A DNA stretch of 64,000 nt from an uncultured Collinsella sp. (GCA_902495525.1 CABUXL010000004.1:1-64000); one strand, 5' to 3'. Shown: positions 42,437-50,365, counted from the first letter of the stretch. Translations and numbers: made by a program. The notes: generated from the letters alone by a model not told the origin.

Positions 42437-43603
42437 ATGTTCGAGAAGAGTGTCGAGGAGCTCACCGAGCTCGGCGCCCAGATCACCACGTCCGAGATTG
42501 CTCAGCAGCCCGAGCTTTGGCGTGATACGCTCAACATCTATCGCGAGAACAAGGAGGCCATCGAGGCCTTCCTGGCCGAGGCTCGCGCTATGGGCGAGGG
42601 TCGTCTGTCCGTTGTCTTCACCGGTGCCGGTACGTCCGACTACGTTGGCGATACCTGCGCCCCGTACCTGCGTCACGCTGGCAACACTGATCTCTACGAC
42701 TTTAAGCCCATCGCCACGACCGACATCGTGAGCGCCCCGCGCGACTTCCTGCGCGCCGAGGATCCCACGCTCGTGGTTTCCTTTGCCCGCTCTGGCAACA
42801 GCCCCGAGAGCCTTGCCGCCGTTGCCGTTGCCAAGGAGCTCGTCCACAACGTCAAGTTCCTCAACATCACCTGCGCTCCCGAGGGCAAGCTCGCCGTCGA
42901 GTCTGCCGATGATCCCAACGCGCTGACGCTGCTCATTCCGCGCGCCAACGACAAGGGCTTCGCCATGACCGGTTCTTATTCCTGCATGACCCTGCTCTCC
43001 ACCCTTATTTTCGACACTGCCTCTGACGAGCAGAAGGCCGAGTGGGTCGAGACGATTGCCAAGATGGGCGAGGAGGTCATCTCCCGTGAGCCCGAGATCG
43101 CCGATTACCTCGCTGGCGATTTCAACCGCGTGACCTACTTGGGTTCTGGCTCCTTCGGTGGCCTTGCCCAGGAGAGCCAGCTCAAGATCCTCGAGCTCGC
43201 TCACGGTCTGGTCGCTACTTCCTACGACACCTCCATGGGCTATCGTCACGGACCTAAGTCCTTCGTCGACGATAAGACGCTCGTCTTCGTGTTCGTCAAC
43301 AACGACGCCTACACCCGTCAGTACGACATCGACATCCTCAACGAGATCGGTGGCGACAAGATCGCTCAGCACACCGTTGCCGTTCAGCAGGATGGCGCTA
43401 CCGTCTACGAGGGCGAGTCCTTCACCTTTAAGGGCTACGAGGCGCTTCCCGAGGGCTACCTTGCCCTGCCGTTCGTGATGTTTGCCCAGGCTATCAGCCT
43501 GCTCAACTCCGTGCGCGTGGGCAACACGCCCGATACGCCGAGCCCCACCGGCACGGTCAACCGCGTGGTTAAGGGCGTGACGATTCACCCCTTCACCGCT
43601 TAA
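42437..43603 (+). CDS. agaS: AgaS: galactosamine-6-phosphate deaminase/isomerase (SIS family)
   Basis: A 388-residue double-SIS-domain enzyme. It follows E. coli AgaS along its length: TSEIAQQPELW near the start, FTGAGTSDYVGDTCAPYL, ISFARSGNSPES-like SFARSGNSPESLAAV, STP-type RHGPKSFVDD and the end SPTGTVNRVVKGVTIHPF. AgaS converts galactosamine-6-phosphate to tagatose-6-phosphate and ammonia. The next gene supplies the deacetylase that makes its substrate. TATAAT and a GntR operator precede it. Confidence in AgaS over GlmS-like or fructoselysine deglycase relatives is high because of the C-terminal signature. Confidence 0.9.
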   Translation: MFEKSVEELTELGAQITTSEIAQQPELWRDTLNIYRENKEAIEAFLAEARAMGEGRLSVVFTGAGTSDYVGDTCAPYLRHAGNTDLYDFKPIATTDIVSAPRDFLRAEDPTLVVSFARSGNSPESLAAVAVAKELVHNVKFLNITCAPEGKLAVESADDPNALTLLIPRANDKGFAMTGSYSCMTLLSTLIFDTASDEQKAEWVETIAKMGEEVISREPEIADYLAGDFNRVTYLGSGSFGGLAQESQLKILELAHGLVATSYDTSMGYRHGPKSFVDDKTLVFVFVNNDAYTRQYDIDILNEIGGDKIAQHTVAVQQDGATVYEGESFTFKGYEALPEGYLALPFVMFAQAISLLNSVRVGNTPDTPSPTGTVNRVVKGVTIHPFTA

Positions 43604-43621
43604 TCGCGTCCCCCTGTAAGG

Positions 43622-43660
43622 GCGCCCGTCCGCTCATAACGGCGGGCGGGCGCTTTTTGT
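43622..43660 (+). terminator. Terminator between agaS and the deacetylase gene
   Basis: GCGCCCG-T-CCGC pairs with GCGG-G-CGGGCGC around an 8-nt loop and is followed by TTTTTGTTTT. It would uncouple agaS from the deacetylase gene at least partly. Confidence 0.85.
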
Positions 43661-43720
43661 TTTACGTGAGCTGGGTATAAGCATCACTACAGTCAACTGC
43701 TTTAGAAGCAAGGAGTGCAT

Positions 43721-44890
43721 ATGAGCACGTACGCAATTAAGGCTGACAAGTTCTTCTTGCCGGCAGGCCCGCAACTGGGCGGCTATCTTATGGTCGAGGA
43801 TGGCGTCTTTGGCGCCTGGCAGGCCGACGAGCCCTCCTGCGAGATCAAGGACTACACGGGATCGTGGATCGCACCGGGTATGGTCGATACTCACATCCAT
43901 GGCTTCTATAACCACTCGACTACCGATAACGATCCCGAGGGCATTGATATCAGCTCGACCGAGCTCGCCCGTCGCGGTACCACCAGCTGGCTGCCCACGA
44001 CGTTCACCGATGGCGTCGAGCAGATCAAGGATGCCTGCGCCGCCATCGCTCAGGCGGACGAGGGTCGCGGCCCTGACTTCTGCGGTGCTCGCATTCAGGG
44101 CATCTATCTGGAGGGCCCCTTCTTTACCATGAAGCACGTGGGCGCGCAGAACCCCGCTTATCTTATCGATCCCTCCGAGGAGGTCTTCGATCAGTGGCAG
44201 GAGGCTGCGGGCGGTCGCATCGTTAAGAGCGCCATGGCGGCCGAGCGCGACGGTGCCGCTGCTTATGCGGCTGCTCTGAACGCCAAGGGTGTGGTGACCA
44301 GCATCGGTCACTCCGACGCCACCTACGATGAGTGCATCGCCGCCATCAACGCCGGTGCCAGCTGCTTTACGCATACCTATAACGGCCAGCGCGGGCTGCA
44401 TCACCGTGAGCCCGGTGTCGTGGGCGCTGCCATGTCCACGCCCGAGACCTACGCCGAGATCATCTGTGACGGCAAGCACGTAAACCCTGCCGCCATCAAG
44501 GCACTGCTGCAGGCAAAGGGCTGGCAGCACACGGTGCTCATCACCGACTGCCTGGGCTGCGGCGGCATGCCCGAGGGCAGCTACACCAGTGGTGGCATGG
44601 ACGTCATCATGAAGGACAACCTGTGCTGGCTCGCCGACGGCAAGAGCATTGCCGGCTCGGTGCTCACGCTTGCCCAGGGCGTCAAGAACATCGTCGACTG
44701 GGGCATCGCCAGCGCCGATATCGCCATTCGCATGGCAACTGAGGTGCCGGCACGCTCCGCGCACATCGAGGATAAGTGCGGCAGCATCATGCCGGGTCGC
44801 GACGCTGACTTTGTCGTGTTCGACCATGAGCTCACCCTCGTCGAGACGTATGTTGGCGGCCAGAGCGTCGGCAACGCCTTTACCGAGTAG
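43721..44890 (+). CDS. nagA: N-acetylgalactosamine/N-acetylglucosamine-6-phosphate deacetylase (AgaA/NagA)
   Basis: A 389-residue amidohydrolase that removes the acetyl group from an N-acetyl-hexosamine-6-phosphate. The HxH metal site is in GMVDTHIHGFYNHSTTDND, the conserved Glu in LEGPFFTMKHVGAQNP, the later His ligands in SIGHSDATYDE and CFTHTYNG, and the catalytic Asp in LITDCLGCGG. The ATG at 43721 follows AAGGAGTGC. Beside agaS it is more likely AgaA (GalNAc-6-P) than strict NagA. Its last 50 codons have a decayed duplicate at 47584-47748. Confidence 0.9.
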   Translation: MSTYAIKADKFFLPAGPQLGGYLMVEDGVFGAWQADEPSCEIKDYTGSWIAPGMVDTHIHGFYNHSTTDNDPEGIDISSTELARRGTTSWLPTTFTDGVEQIKDACAAIAQADEGRGPDFCGARIQGIYLEGPFFTMKHVGAQNPAYLIDPSEEVFDQWQEAAGGRIVKSAMAAERDGAAAYAAALNAKGVVTSIGHSDATYDECIAAINAGASCFTHTYNGQRGLHHREPGVVGAAMSTPETYAEIICDGKHVNPAAIKALLQAKGWQHTVLITDCLGCGGMPEGSYTSGGMDVIMKDNLCWLADGKSIAGSVLTLAQGVKNIVDWGIASADIAIRMATEVPARSAHIEDKCGSIMPGRDADFVVFDHELTLVETYVGGQSVGNAFTE

Positions 44891-44902
44891 CGATAGAAAA
44901 AG

Positions 44903-44934
44903 ACGGCGGGCCCGAATCTGCTCGGACCCGCCGT
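44903..44934. terminator. Bidirectional terminator between nagA and the flavodoxin gene
   Basis: ACGGCGGG-C-CCGA and TCGG-A-CCCGCCGT form a stem with a 6-nt loop. It is placed between convergent genes; an AAAAA run on the left gives a T-run on the minus strand. Confidence 0.75.
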
Positions 44935-44965
44935 ATGGGTTAAACGCTCAAAAGCACCTTTACAG

Positions 44966-45550
44966 TTACAGCTTGTTAGCGATCTTCTTTGCCGTGCGCT
45001 TGACGCCGGCCACCAGGCCTCCTGCAGGATGCTCCTTCTCGTAGGCTAGACGCTTCTCGCGCTTGGCATACTCTTCGACGATGATGTCGCCGTACTCGTC
45101 TTCGATCTTGTCGAAGAAGTCGACAGCGCCCTTAATTTCCTCAGCGGTTGGGTGTCCCTTCTGGACGCCGCCGGTGAGTTTGAACGGCCCCCACGTATCA
45201 AAGCCGGGGCAGCCGTAGACACCCATAAAGATGGCCTGCCTCATGCGGCAGATGCCATCGATATCCTTGCCGTACCACTTGTTTTTGCCGCCGTAGGTCA
45301 TAAGGCCAAACACCTTGTCCTGCGGCTGCAGCACGTTCGTGAGCACGCGTGCCATGTCCTTGTCGATCTCGGAGTAATAGATGCCCGTGGCGACGCCGAT
45401 CAGATGATATTCGTGCAGGTCGGGGTACTCGTTTTTCCCGAGTGACTTCACGTCGAGGGTATCGATTTCGGGGTGCGCCTCGACGATGGCGTCCACGAGC
45501 TTTTTCGTATTGCCGTGGTGGCGTGAGGCATAAAGGATGATGGTTCGCAT
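44966..45550 (-). CDS. Flavodoxin-family protein
   Basis: A 194-residue flavodoxin fold with the FMN phosphate loop YASRHHGNTKKL at residues 6-17 and a tyrosine/glycine-rich second loop (VFGLMTYGGKNKWYG) around residue 80. The C-terminal 60 residues are charged (GDIIVEEYAKREKRLAYEKEHPAGG) and longer than in short-chain flavodoxins. It is probably an electron carrier or a flavodoxin-domain oxidoreductase. It starts at 45550 (MRTIILYAS); a far longer upstream reading frame has no start support. It is convergent with nagA and divergent from the mutarotase gene. Confidence 0.85.
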   Translation of the reverse strand: MRTIILYASRHHGNTKKLVDAIVEAHPEIDTLDVKSLGKNEYPDLHEYHLIGVATGIYYSEIDKDMARVLTNVLQPQDKVFGLMTYGGKNKWYGKDIDGICRMRQAIFMGVYGCPGFDTWGPFKLTGGVQKGHPTAEEIKGAVDFFDKIEDEYGDIIVEEYAKREKRLAYEKEHPAGGLVAGVKRTAKKIANKL

Positions 45551-45706
45551 AAGAAGGCCTTTCAGCTGTAATTGCATCAATGTCTGTATGGTACCCCGTT
45601 GCATGGCTGGGAAACCGGACGCATCGATGAACGTGCGGGTTTGTCCTTTGGTCAGGGCCGAGACGGGTTCTTGCGAGCAAAAAGCAGTTGTTCGAAAGGA
45701 TGGACA

Positions 45707-46588
45707 ATGGAATACGCTCTCTCCAACGATTCGATTTCTATCAAGGTCTCCACGGCCGGTGGTTCGTTTACCTCGATTGAGGCTGGAGGTCGCGAGTACT
45801 TGTGGCAGGGCGATCCCGCCGTGTGGTCCGGCCAGGCACCGATTTGCTTCCCGATTTGCGGAGGTTTGCGCGATAACAGCGCCATGACGTTTGCCGGACA
45901 TCATGTGAAGCTCGCCCGCCATGGGTTTGCGCGCAAACAGGAGTGGAAGCTGCTGAGCCAGAGCGAGAACGAGCTGGCGATGTGCCTGGCTTCGGAGGAT
46001 AACGCCGCGCTGCTGAGCGATTATCCGTATCCGTTTAAGCTTGTCGCCCGCTATACGCTCGAGGACGCCGCCGTGCGCGTCTCCTATGAGGTTACCAACG
46101 AGGGCACCGAGGACATGCCTTTCTTTATCGGTGGACACCCCGGCTTTAGGTGCCCGCTCGATGAGGGCGAGGCCTATACGGACTACGAGCTGCGCTTTGA
46201 GAAGGACGAGGCTGCGGAGCTTTGCACCGCTGTCCCTTCGACTGGCTTGATTGATGTGGACAGGCGCTCCAAGAACCCCATGGTGGGAAAGACGCTGCCT
46301 CTGTCGCATGAGCTCTTCGATTTTGCGGAGACCATCTTTGACGTGCTCGAGAGCCGTCAGGTCACGCTTTCCAAGAAGGGCGAGGACAAGGGCGTCCGCC
46401 TGAGCTTCGAGGGCTTTCCGTATCTCATTGTGTGGAGCAAGCCCGAGGGCGATTTTGTGGCAGTTGAACCCTGGGGCGGCCTTTCGACCTGCTCCGATGA
46501 GGACGACGTGCTTGAGCACAAGCGCGGCTGTCTTATCGCCAAGCCCAAAGAAACCATCGTGCGCTCGTTCACGATCGAGATTCTGTAG
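45707..46588 (+). CDS. Aldose 1-epimerase family protein (LacX-like)
   Basis: A 293-residue mutarotase-fold protein of the LacX/YihR type, which interconverts alpha and beta anomers of hexoses or hexose phosphates. Typical features are ICFPICGGLRDNS, HGFARKQEW and FFIGGHPGFRCPLDEGE, with the conserved His and Asp/Glu of the family. LacX genes accompany tagatose-6-phosphate pathway genes in lactococci, which suits the adjoining kinase. The ATG at 45707 follows AAAGGA. It is 59 bases before the kinase gene and probably in the same operon. Confidence 0.88.
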   Translation: MEYALSNDSISIKVSTAGGSFTSIEAGGREYLWQGDPAVWSGQAPICFPICGGLRDNSAMTFAGHHVKLARHGFARKQEWKLLSQSENELAMCLASEDNAALLSDYPYPFKLVARYTLEDAAVRVSYEVTNEGTEDMPFFIGGHPGFRCPLDEGEAYTDYELRFEKDEAAELCTAVPSTGLIDVDRRSKNPMVGKTLPLSHELFDFAETIFDVLESRQVTLSKKGEDKGVRLSFEGFPYLIVWSKPEGDFVAVEPWGGLSTCSDEDDVLEHKRGCLIAKPKETIVRSFTIEIL

Positions 46589-46647
46589 TCGCATGTAGCC
46601 AATTCGTTTTGCAAGGCATAAGGAGCCTGCGAGATAAGGAGCTAGAA

Positions 46648-47583
46648 ATGATCCTCACCGTTACGATGAACCCGTCCGTCGATACGCGCTATCAGCTCGA
46701 TGAGCTCGTCATTGACGACGTAAACCGTGTGACGCCCGAAAAGACCGCCGGCGGCAAGGGCCTTAACGTAGCCCGCGTCCTTGGTCAGCTGGGCGACGAC
46801 GTTGTGGCAACCGGCCTGCTTGGTGGTCATATGGGCGCCTATATGGCCGAGCTCATGGATGCCAATGGCATTAAGAATGATTTTGTGCCCATCAAGGGCG
46901 AGACCCGCATCTGCCTTAACATCCTTCATGCCGGTAACCAGACCGAGCTGCTCGAGAGCGGCCCGACGATTGCCCCCGAGGAGCTCGATGCCTTTACCGC
47001 CAAGTTTACCGAGCTTGCGGGTAAGGCCGACGTCGTTACCATCTCGGGTTCGCTGCCCCGCGGCGTCGAGGCAGACTACTATGCCAAGATCACGGGCATT
47101 GCCGAGAACGCCGGCGCCAAGGTGCTGCTCGATACCTCGGGTGCTTCGCTCGAGGCAGCGCTCAAGTCCGAGGTCAAGCCCGAGCTGGTTAAGCCTAACC
47201 TGACCGAGATTAACGGCCTTTTGGGCACGAGCTTTACCACCGACGATGTGGACGAGCTCCGCGCCGCGCTCGCTTCTGACGCCCGCTTCTCCGATATCCC
47301 CTGGGTCGTCGTGTCCATGGGCGCTGCCGGCTCCGTTGGCTTCCACAATGGCCGTGCGTTCCGCGCAAAGACGCCCGATATCCCTGCCGTTAACGCCACG
47401 GGCTCTGGTGACTCCACTATCGCTGGCTTCGCGCATGCCATTGCTGCTGGCGCGGACGACGAGACGGTGCTGCGTACCGCCAACACCTGCGGCAAGCTCA
47501 ATGCCATGGATCCTATGACTGGCCACTTGGTCATGGATCGTTGGGACGAGGTCTACAACGGCGTTGTCGTGACCGAGCTGTAG
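46648..47583 (+). CDS. PfkB-family tagatose-6-phosphate / 1-phosphofructokinase (LacC/FruK-like)
   Basis: A 311-residue sugar-phosphate kinase starting ILTVTMNPSVDTRYQL, the LacC/FruK signature. GGKGLNVARVLGQLG is near residue 32, and the ATP/anion-hole motif is NATGSGDSTIAGF near residue 250, with the catalytic Asp. Beside agaS it most likely phosphorylates tagatose-6-phosphate to tagatose-1,6-bisphosphate; FruK activity cannot be excluded. AAGGAG precedes the ATG. No aldolase gene follows; instead there is a remnant of a deacetylase gene. Confidence 0.88.
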   Translation: MILTVTMNPSVDTRYQLDELVIDDVNRVTPEKTAGGKGLNVARVLGQLGDDVVATGLLGGHMGAYMAELMDANGIKNDFVPIKGETRICLNILHAGNQTELLESGPTIAPEELDAFTAKFTELAGKADVVTISGSLPRGVEADYYAKITGIAENAGAKVLLDTSGASLEAALKSEVKPELVKPNLTEINGLLGTSFTTDDVDELRAALASDARFSDIPWVVVSMGAAGSVGFHNGRAFRAKTPDIPAVNATGSGDSTIAGFAHAIAAGADDETVLRTANTCGKLNAMDPMTGHLVMDRWDEVYNGVVVTEL

Positions 47584-47748
47584 GAGCTTGTGCTGCGGCC
47601 CCGGCATCGCTTGCTAGCTCATGTCGACGACAAGTGCGATAGCATTATGTCGGGGCGCGACGCCGACGTTGTCGCGTTCAATCCCGACCTTACCCTGGTC
47701 GAGACGTATGTGGGCGGCAACAGCGTCGGTAACGCGTTTATCGAGTAG
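47584..47748 (+). pseudogene. C-terminal remnant of a second NagA/AgaA deacetylase gene
   Basis: One frame reads HVDDKCDSIMSGRDADVV, then LTLVETYVGGNSVGNAFIE and a stop at 47746-47748. It aligns with the end of the intact deacetylase (HIEDKCGSIMPGRDADFV, LTLVETYVGGQSVGNAFTE; 44760-44890). About 50 codons remain, starting right after the kinase stop codon, with no ribosome site or start. It is a deletion leftover of a paralogous gene. Confidence 0.85.
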
Positions 47749-47780
47749 CCGCCAAAGAAACGATCCGAGAGGGGATTTAG

Positions 47781-48254
47781 ATGATTTACGGTGCATTGGG
47801 CGATATCGAGGAATACCGCGGAATGCTCAAGGGCCTCGATGTGCTGATTGACTGGCTCGAGGAGAACGATCCGGCGCAGCTCGAGGTCGGCAGCCATCCG
47901 ATTCTGGGCGACAAGGTCTATGCGAACGTCATGGCTCCCACGACGCGTCCCGAGGCCGAGGCTCACTATGAGACGCATCAGCGCTATCATGACCTGCAGA
48001 TCGACGTCAAGGGTCGCGAGGCCTTTAAGGTTGCCACGGGCAGCCTGACGCTGGTTCAGGAGTTTGACGAGATGGACGACTACGATCTGGTCGATTCCGA
48101 CGCTTCGATCGCCGGCGATCTTGCTGACGATAAGTTTGCGCTGTTCGTTGCCGGCGAGCCTCATATGCCCACGCTCGAGTTCCCGGGCGATGGCGCGCAG
48201 CCGGTCAAGAAGATCTGCTTTAAGCTGCTTGCAGATGCTTACTGGGAAGAGTAA
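47781..48254 (+). CDS. YhcH/YjgK/YiaL (DUF386) family protein
   Basis: A 157-residue cupin-like protein. The family signatures are HYETHQRYHDLQIDVKGRE near residues 57-75 and FALFVAGEPHMPTLEFPGDGAQPVKKICFKL near the end. Members occur with sialic acid and other amino-sugar genes and are thought to act on sugar anomers or open-chain forms. AGAGGGGATT precedes the ATG. It lies 32 bases after the deacetylase remnant and closes the amino-sugar gene group. Confidence 0.88.
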   Translation: MIYGALGDIEEYRGMLKGLDVLIDWLEENDPAQLEVGSHPILGDKVYANVMAPTTRPEAEAHYETHQRYHDLQIDVKGREAFKVATGSLTLVQEFDEMDDYDLVDSDASIAGDLADDKFALFVAGEPHMPTLEFPGDGAQPVKKICFKLLADAYWEE

Positions 48255-48312
48255 CGCGCTGCTCGGCTGAGCTGTTCGTGTTGTGAGCGTTTTCCTTTGG
48301 AGGAGCGCGCTT

Positions 48313-48362
48313 AGGCCCCGCTGATCGCGGTTCCTTTGGGGATTGCGGTTGGCGGGGCTTTC
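48313..48362 (+). terminator. Terminator after the YhcH gene
   Basis: GGCCCCGC and GCGGGGCTT form the outer stem, with partial inner pairing (CGCGG/TTGCGG region), followed by TTTCTGTTTTT. Confidence 0.65.
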
Positions 48363-48429
48363 TGTTTTTGAGTAGGGGAGTTGAGGCCGTTACGATACGT
48401 AGATTGGCACGCACGCACTCAAAATCGGC

Positions 48430-48455
48430 AACAAAAAAGCCGCCCGAAGGCGGCT
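48430..48455 (-). terminator. Terminator of the tRNA-Thr gene
   Basis: On the minus strand AGCCGCC-TTCG-GGCGGCT (stable UUCG tetraloop) is followed by TTTTTTGT. It starts 12 bases after the tRNA 3' end. Confidence 0.92.
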
Positions 48456-48466
48456 ATCTTGTGCAA

Positions 48467-48542
48467 TGGAGCCAGCGACCGGGCTCGAACCGGTGACCCC
48501 CGCTTTACGAGAGCGGTGCTCTACCAACTGAGCTACGCTGGC
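48467..48542 (-). tRNA. tRNA-Thr (anticodon CGT)
   Basis: The 76-nt minus-strand sequence folds as a tRNA: acceptor GCCAGCG/CGCTGGC, D arm GCTC...GAGC, anticodon stem CCGCT/AGCGG with loop CTCGTAA (anticodon CGT, reading ACG), T arm ACCGG-TTCGAGC-CCGGT, discriminator T and an encoded CCA. Confidence 0.96.
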
Positions 48543-48581
48543 GGCCATGTGATGACGCAACTGAGGCGTCAACGGCTGTCT

Positions 48582-48610
48582 ATGATACGGGACATCGCAA
48601 ATCCGCGCAA
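48582..48610 (-). promoter_or_regulatory. Promoter of the tRNA-Thr gene
   Basis: On the minus strand TTGCGC (48610-48605) and TATCAT (48587-48582) are 17 bp apart, placing the start of transcription about 35 bases before the tRNA. Confidence 0.65.
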
Positions 48611-48749
48611 GGGTTCTGACGGCTTTTCTCACTTTAAATGCACTAATATTAGAGGTGTGATGTCTGCGGCGTCCATCTGGCGCTTGACCTGCTGTTGAGT
48701 TGGTGGCCGACGTCCCGTTCGTATGGGTCTCAGACAGAATGGGGCAGCC

Positions 48750-49229
48750 ATGGCTCAACCCAAGATCCTTCTCACGCGTATCGATGACCGTTTCATTTAC
48801 GGCCAAGACATTGAGCTGTGGAACGAGGCCGTGGGTTCCAACCTTGTGTTAATCGTCAACGATGAGATTGCGGCTGATTCGCGCAAGTGGGCCCCTATGA
48901 GGGTGGCGACACCCGAGGGTGTCTGGACGCGGTTTTTCTCGGTGCAAAGGACCGTCGACATCATTCATACCGCAACGCCGCGCCAATGGATTCTCATCAT
49001 GGTGGCGTCGCCCACGGATGCGCTCGCACTGGTTAAGGGTGGTGTGCCGATCACCAAGATCAGCATTGGCCATATGCAGACGGGGGAGGGCAAGCGCCCC
49101 ATAACGCCCGCAGTCGCCGTAGACGGCGCAGATGTCGCCTCCCTCAAAGAGCTGCAAAAGCTCGGCATAGAACTAGAAATCCGCTATCTCCCCAGCTCCA
49201 ATCCCGACCCCATCCAACTAGTCATTTAA
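48750..49229 (+). CDS. EIIB-Man paralogue lacking the phosphorylatable histidine
   Basis: A 159-residue stand-alone protein that follows the EIIB at 38960-39442 along its whole length (LLTRIDDRFIYGQ, GSNLVLIVNDE, TRFFSVQRTVDII, LVKGGVPITKISIGHMQTGEGKRP). The active-site His17 of EIIB (RLVHGQV) is replaced by Tyr17 (RFIYGQD), so it cannot carry phosphate in the usual way. No other PTS gene is next to it. The ATG at 48750 lies after GGGGCAG. Its final codons and stop are supplied by the 29-bp palindromic repeat. It may be a decoy or sensor, or a gene on its way to loss. Confidence 0.85.
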   Translation: MAQPKILLTRIDDRFIYGQDIELWNEAVGSNLVLIVNDEIAADSRKWAPMRVATPEGVWTRFFSVQRTVDIIHTATPRQWILIMVASPTDALALVKGGVPITKISIGHMQTGEGKRPITPAVAVDGADVASLKELQKLGIELEIRYLPSSNPDPIQLVI

Positions 49230-49247
49230 GAACGTCCCCAATGACTA
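49219..49247. repeat. 29-bp palindromic repeat, copy 2
   Basis: This is the exact reverse complement of 14983-15011. The repeat begins inside the EIIB-like gene and provides its last codons (Leu-Val-Ile-stop), so its insertion or spread shaped that C-terminus. Confidence 0.8.
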
Positions 49248-49255
49248 GGTAGCAA

Positions 49256-49286
49256 AACGCCCGTCGGCGGTGTGCCGACGGGCGTT
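49256..49286. terminator. Hairpin between the EIIB-like gene and galM
   Basis: AACGCCCGTCGGC and GCCGACGGGCGTT form a perfect 13-bp stem with a 5-nt loop between convergent genes. T-runs are short (GCAAAA on the left gives TTTTGC on the minus strand). Confidence 0.75.
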
Positions 49287-49312
49287 GCTGTGCGATATGT
49301 CGCGTTGTGGGC

Positions 49313-50365
49313 TTAGTGCCTCATAAAGTGGTATTCGATCACATTGCTGTAGGGATGATTCGGGCCCACGATGCCCTGCGGGAACAACGCGTGGTGCGGC
49401 GTGTCGGGATACATCTCGGCCTCGAGGGCAAAGCCGGCGCCCCAGCCATAGTTGGCGTCGTCCTTGGCGTGCTCGTCGCCCAGCCAGTTGCCGGTGTAGA
49501 GCTGCACGCCCGGGGCGGTGGTGTAGTAGTCCAGCTCACGGCCGGTCCACATCTCCTCGACGTGCATCGCGTGGCGCAGGTTTCGACCGTACTGGTAGCC
49601 ATCGATGCACAGGCAGTGGTCGTAGCCACGGGCCTGCTTAATCTGCGGATTGTCGGCCTCCATGCCAGGCGCGACGGGGCGCAGCTCGCGAAAGTCAAAC
49701 GGCGTGCCCTCGACTGGAGCAATCTCGCCGGTGGGAATGTTCTGGTCGTTGATGGGGAGGTAGTGGGCGGCGTTGGCAACAAAGAAGTGCTCACAGTCCA
49801 TGCCGGCGTTATGACCGGCAAGGTTAAAGTACGTGTGGTTGGTCATGGATACGTAGGTGGCGCGGTCGCTCTCGCAGCCATACTCGATGCGAAAGACGCC
49901 GGTGCGTGTAACGGTAAACACGGCCGTAAAGGTGCGGTTGCCGGGAAGACCCAGCTCACCGTCCTCAAGCGAGGTGGTCATGCGCACGGCGTTGTGAGTC
50001 TCGTCGAGCTCAACGTCCCACACGCGCTTGTGCAGGCCGTGCTCAAGATCGCTGTGTAGGTTGTTGGCGCCTTCGTTGGCCGGCATATACCAGTCCGTAC
50101 CGGCGATGGTGATCGTGGCGCCCGCGGTGCGGTTTGCCACGGGGCCGATGGTCGCGCCAAAGCAGGCGGGGTTGTCAAAGTAATCCTCGAGCTTATCGAA
50201 GCCCAGCACCACATCGCGCACGTTGCCGGGGATGTCGGGCACGTCGATGCCCAACACGGTGGCGCCATAGTCCATAATGCGAACGCAGATCTCGGGCCCG
50301 TTGAGGGTGTAACGATGAACGGGGGTACCGCACGGCGCGGTGCCGAAAAGCTCGGAAGTGATCAT
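49313..50365 (-). CDS. galM: Aldose 1-epimerase (galactose mutarotase) GalM
   Basis: Interconverts alpha- and beta-D-galactose or glucose. The 350-residue protein has the GalM fold landmarks: DYGATVLGIDVPD near residue 30, FGATIGPVANRTAGATI with the first substrate Arg/Asn, MTNHTYFNLAGHNAG with the catalytic His, and a late Glu region near GFALEAEMYPD. The ATG at 50365 follows TAGGAACC; an upstream in-frame ATG is less well placed. It is divergent from a DeoR-family regulator gene. It fits galactose freed from lactose-6-phosphate or other galactosides. Confidence 0.93.
   Translation of the reverse strand: MITSELFGTAPCGTPVHRYTLNGPEICVRIMDYGATVLGIDVPDIPGNVRDVVLGFDKLEDYFDNPACFGATIGPVANRTAGATITIAGTDWYMPANEGANNLHSDLEHGLHKRVWDVELDETHNAVRMTTSLEDGELGLPGNRTFTAVFTVTRTGVFRIEYGCESDRATYVSMTNHTYFNLAGHNAGMDCEHFFVANAAHYLPINDQNIPTGEIAPVEGTPFDFRELRPVAPGMEADNPQIKQARGYDHCLCIDGYQYGRNLRHAMHVEEMWTGRELDYYTTAPGVQLYTGNWLGDEHAKDDANYGWGAGFALEAEMYPDTPHHALFPQGIVGPNHPYSNVIEYHFMRH

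Noticed and set aside
44966..46594. Long upstream extension of the flavodoxin frame over the mutarotase gene
   Set aside because: The extension is antisense to a real gene; the flavodoxin start at 45550 gives the canonical N-terminus with the FMN loop.
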